In this document: piece by piece, positions 63,192-64,000 of the stretch | How positions within the stretch are numbered: the first letter of the stretch is position 1 | Layout: each line of letters starts with the position of its first letter | Source of the DNA: JANXLS01 sp037129555 | GTDB lineage: Bacteria; Planctomycetota; SZUA-567; H5-PLA8 | Direction: 5' to 3' | Assembly: GCA_037129555.1 (NCBI GenBank) | Contig: JBAXUS010000006.1 | Span: 9,234 to 73,233 of the forward strand | DNA: 64,000 nt | Translations under genes and position numbers: made by a program | Notes under the pieces: generated by a model | Database searches by the model: none | Told to the model about the DNA's origin: nothing | What the model saw: the letters and a program-made list of their open reading frames with translations, nothing else

Positions 63192-63809
63192 ATGCCTGCA
63201 ATTCGTTTCACGCGCGGTGAGTACTGGTTACTTGAGTCTGCTGCCACCTTGAAACTTCCGATCACTCTGCTGTTTGACACGGAAATCGATCTCGCTCTCA
63301 ATAAGCCTGGACACGGAATGAACCGTCGAGGAATCACAGGGGCATTGGACGCGCTCAAAAAGCGTGGGTTGATTCAATTCACTCGCCGTAACTCAAGCGA
63401 AATCATTTCGAGTTCCACAAAGGCACTCGCTAACCCAACTGAAGTTTATTACGAACTCACGCCTAAAGGTGGAAAACAATGGGAAGCATTTGCGGCTCCC
63501 GACTGGGATGTTTTTCTCGACACGTCGCAGTGTTATAGCAAGAAGAAACCGGTGCGTTGCGAAATCATTGGACAGAATCGCGAACGCATCCAGCGGTATG
63601 TGGACGGTCTTCATTACGATCAGGTGTTTCCCGATCCAAAGACGATCCGTTGGAAAACGCATCGACCCTGGCGTCCCACGTACTGGAAAGTTCTACCCAT
63701 AGGCTACAGCATCGTGTTCGACGCTACGATTGGAGAAAGAATATCGTGGGATACAATGCCGATGAGCTACTACAACCTGTCGCGGCCACGGTGGTACAGG
63801 TGGGATTAG
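63192..63809 (+). CDS. Protein of unknown function with winged-helix-like start
   Basis: A 205-residue protein. The first 110 residues (TRGEYWLLESAATLKL, GMNRRGITGALDALKKRGLI, VYYELTPKGGKQWEAFAAPD) have the look of a winged helix: two helices, recognition helix and a hairpin with YYELTPKG, as in PadR/MarR-like regulators. The C-terminal half is Trp/Arg-rich (TIRWKTHRPWRPTYWKVL). It may be a DNA-binding or adaptor protein; this is inference. It lies close to the transposase remnant and has no neighbour of known function. Confidence 0.55.
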   Translation: MPAIRFTRGEYWLLESAATLKLPITLLFDTEIDLALNKPGHGMNRRGITGALDALKKRGLIQFTRRNSSEIISSSTKALANPTEVYYELTPKGGKQWEAFAAPDWDVFLDTSQCYSKKKPVRCEIIGQNRERIQRYVDGLHYDQVFPDPKTIRWKTHRPWRPTYWKVLPIGYSIVFDATIGERISWDTMPMSYYNLSRPRWYRWD

Positions 63810-63835
63810 AGGCGGGTTGCTGGTAGCGCAGGTAC

Positions 63836-63934
63836 CAAGGACCTGTACTCTGGTCCTTGCTGTGGGGCGCTCGATTAATCCATACTTCTCAACCGCATCA
63901 GCAAGGAGCGGAGTACCGCTATTTGGCACCCGTC
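63836..63934. repeat. Two REP-like hairpins near the right edge
   Basis: CAAGGACC...GGTCCTTG (63836-63859) is a perfect 8-bp stem, and AGCGG-AGTA-CCGCT (63907-63920) followed by TTTGGCACCCGTC is a copy of the repeat at 48014-48046. No T-run follows either. Confidence 0.6.
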
Positions 63935-64000
63935 GACACAGAAACACTTATTGACTCGCGCACAGTTAAAGCGGTAAGCATGAAGTGCCGATAATATAGA

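Overview
The window is one 64 kb stretch of a bacterial chromosome of moderate GC content (clearly above 50% in the genes). It has no rRNA, no recognisable tRNA, no CRISPR array and no intact mobile element. The gene content points to the PVC superphylum (Planctomycetes, Verrucomicrobia and relatives) or a neighbouring candidate phylum. The reasons are a 1147-residue secreted dehydrogenase with HEAT repeats and a C-terminal CxxCH cytochrome, a DUF1080 sugar-hydrolase protein, a related secreted beta-propeller protein, a plant/chlamydial-type FabI, a ThiE with an extra N-terminal domain, and many short palindromic intergenic repeats. No marker gene fixes the species; this assignment is inference.

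Layout. 1-9.5 kb: N-terminus of a manganese-dependent pyrophosphatase, a secreted unknown, leuS, a membrane-anchored phosphatase-like protein whose catalytic Cys is Asp, a rhodanese, a large secreted unknown, a class IV aminotransferase and rsmI. 9.6-17.6 kb: PNPOx-like protein, SDR reductase, site-2 protease, enoyl-CoA hydratase, two small membrane proteins, NYN-domain protein, thiE, and two less familiar proteins. 17.8-23.8 kb: secreted Ig-like protein, a MoxR ATPase, a secreted unknown and a Tat-type metallophosphoesterase. 23.9-29.2 kb (minus strand): MglA-type GTPase with a membrane tail, Roadblock/LC7 protein, and a 1142-residue DUF4388-TPR-TM-PEGA-like-propeller protein, which together look like one polarity or signalling module.

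29.5-39.7 kb: prmC, SDR, Xer-type recombinase, truD, a ketoglutarate-semialdehyde-like dehydrogenase, a degenerate CPBP protein, an isocitrate-dehydrogenase-family enzyme, a sugar epimerase and a single-domain response regulator. 40-44.2 kb: ketosynthase, acyl carrier protein, a HEPN protein with an overlapping partner, FKBP isomerase and a CrtI-like flavoprotein, suggesting a small lipid or polyene pathway. 44.2-57.9 kb: rpmB, FG-GAP protein, ruvA, a nucleotidyltransferase, the PVC-type cytochrome dehydrogenase, gpmI, fabI, an HtrA protease, pdxA and an SDR. 57.9-61.9 kb (minus): a secreted propeller protein, a DUF1080 protein and ubiX, apparently co-transcribed. 61.9-64 kb: a gene-poor, G-poor stretch, an internally deleted transposase remnant and one unknown gene.

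Most genes are housekeeping or cofactor genes in short transcription units separated by hairpins. The accessory interest lies in the GTPase module, the ketosynthase/ACP cluster with the HEPN pair inside it, several enzyme-like proteins with altered catalytic residues, and at least six families of dispersed palindromic repeats, one nested inside another.
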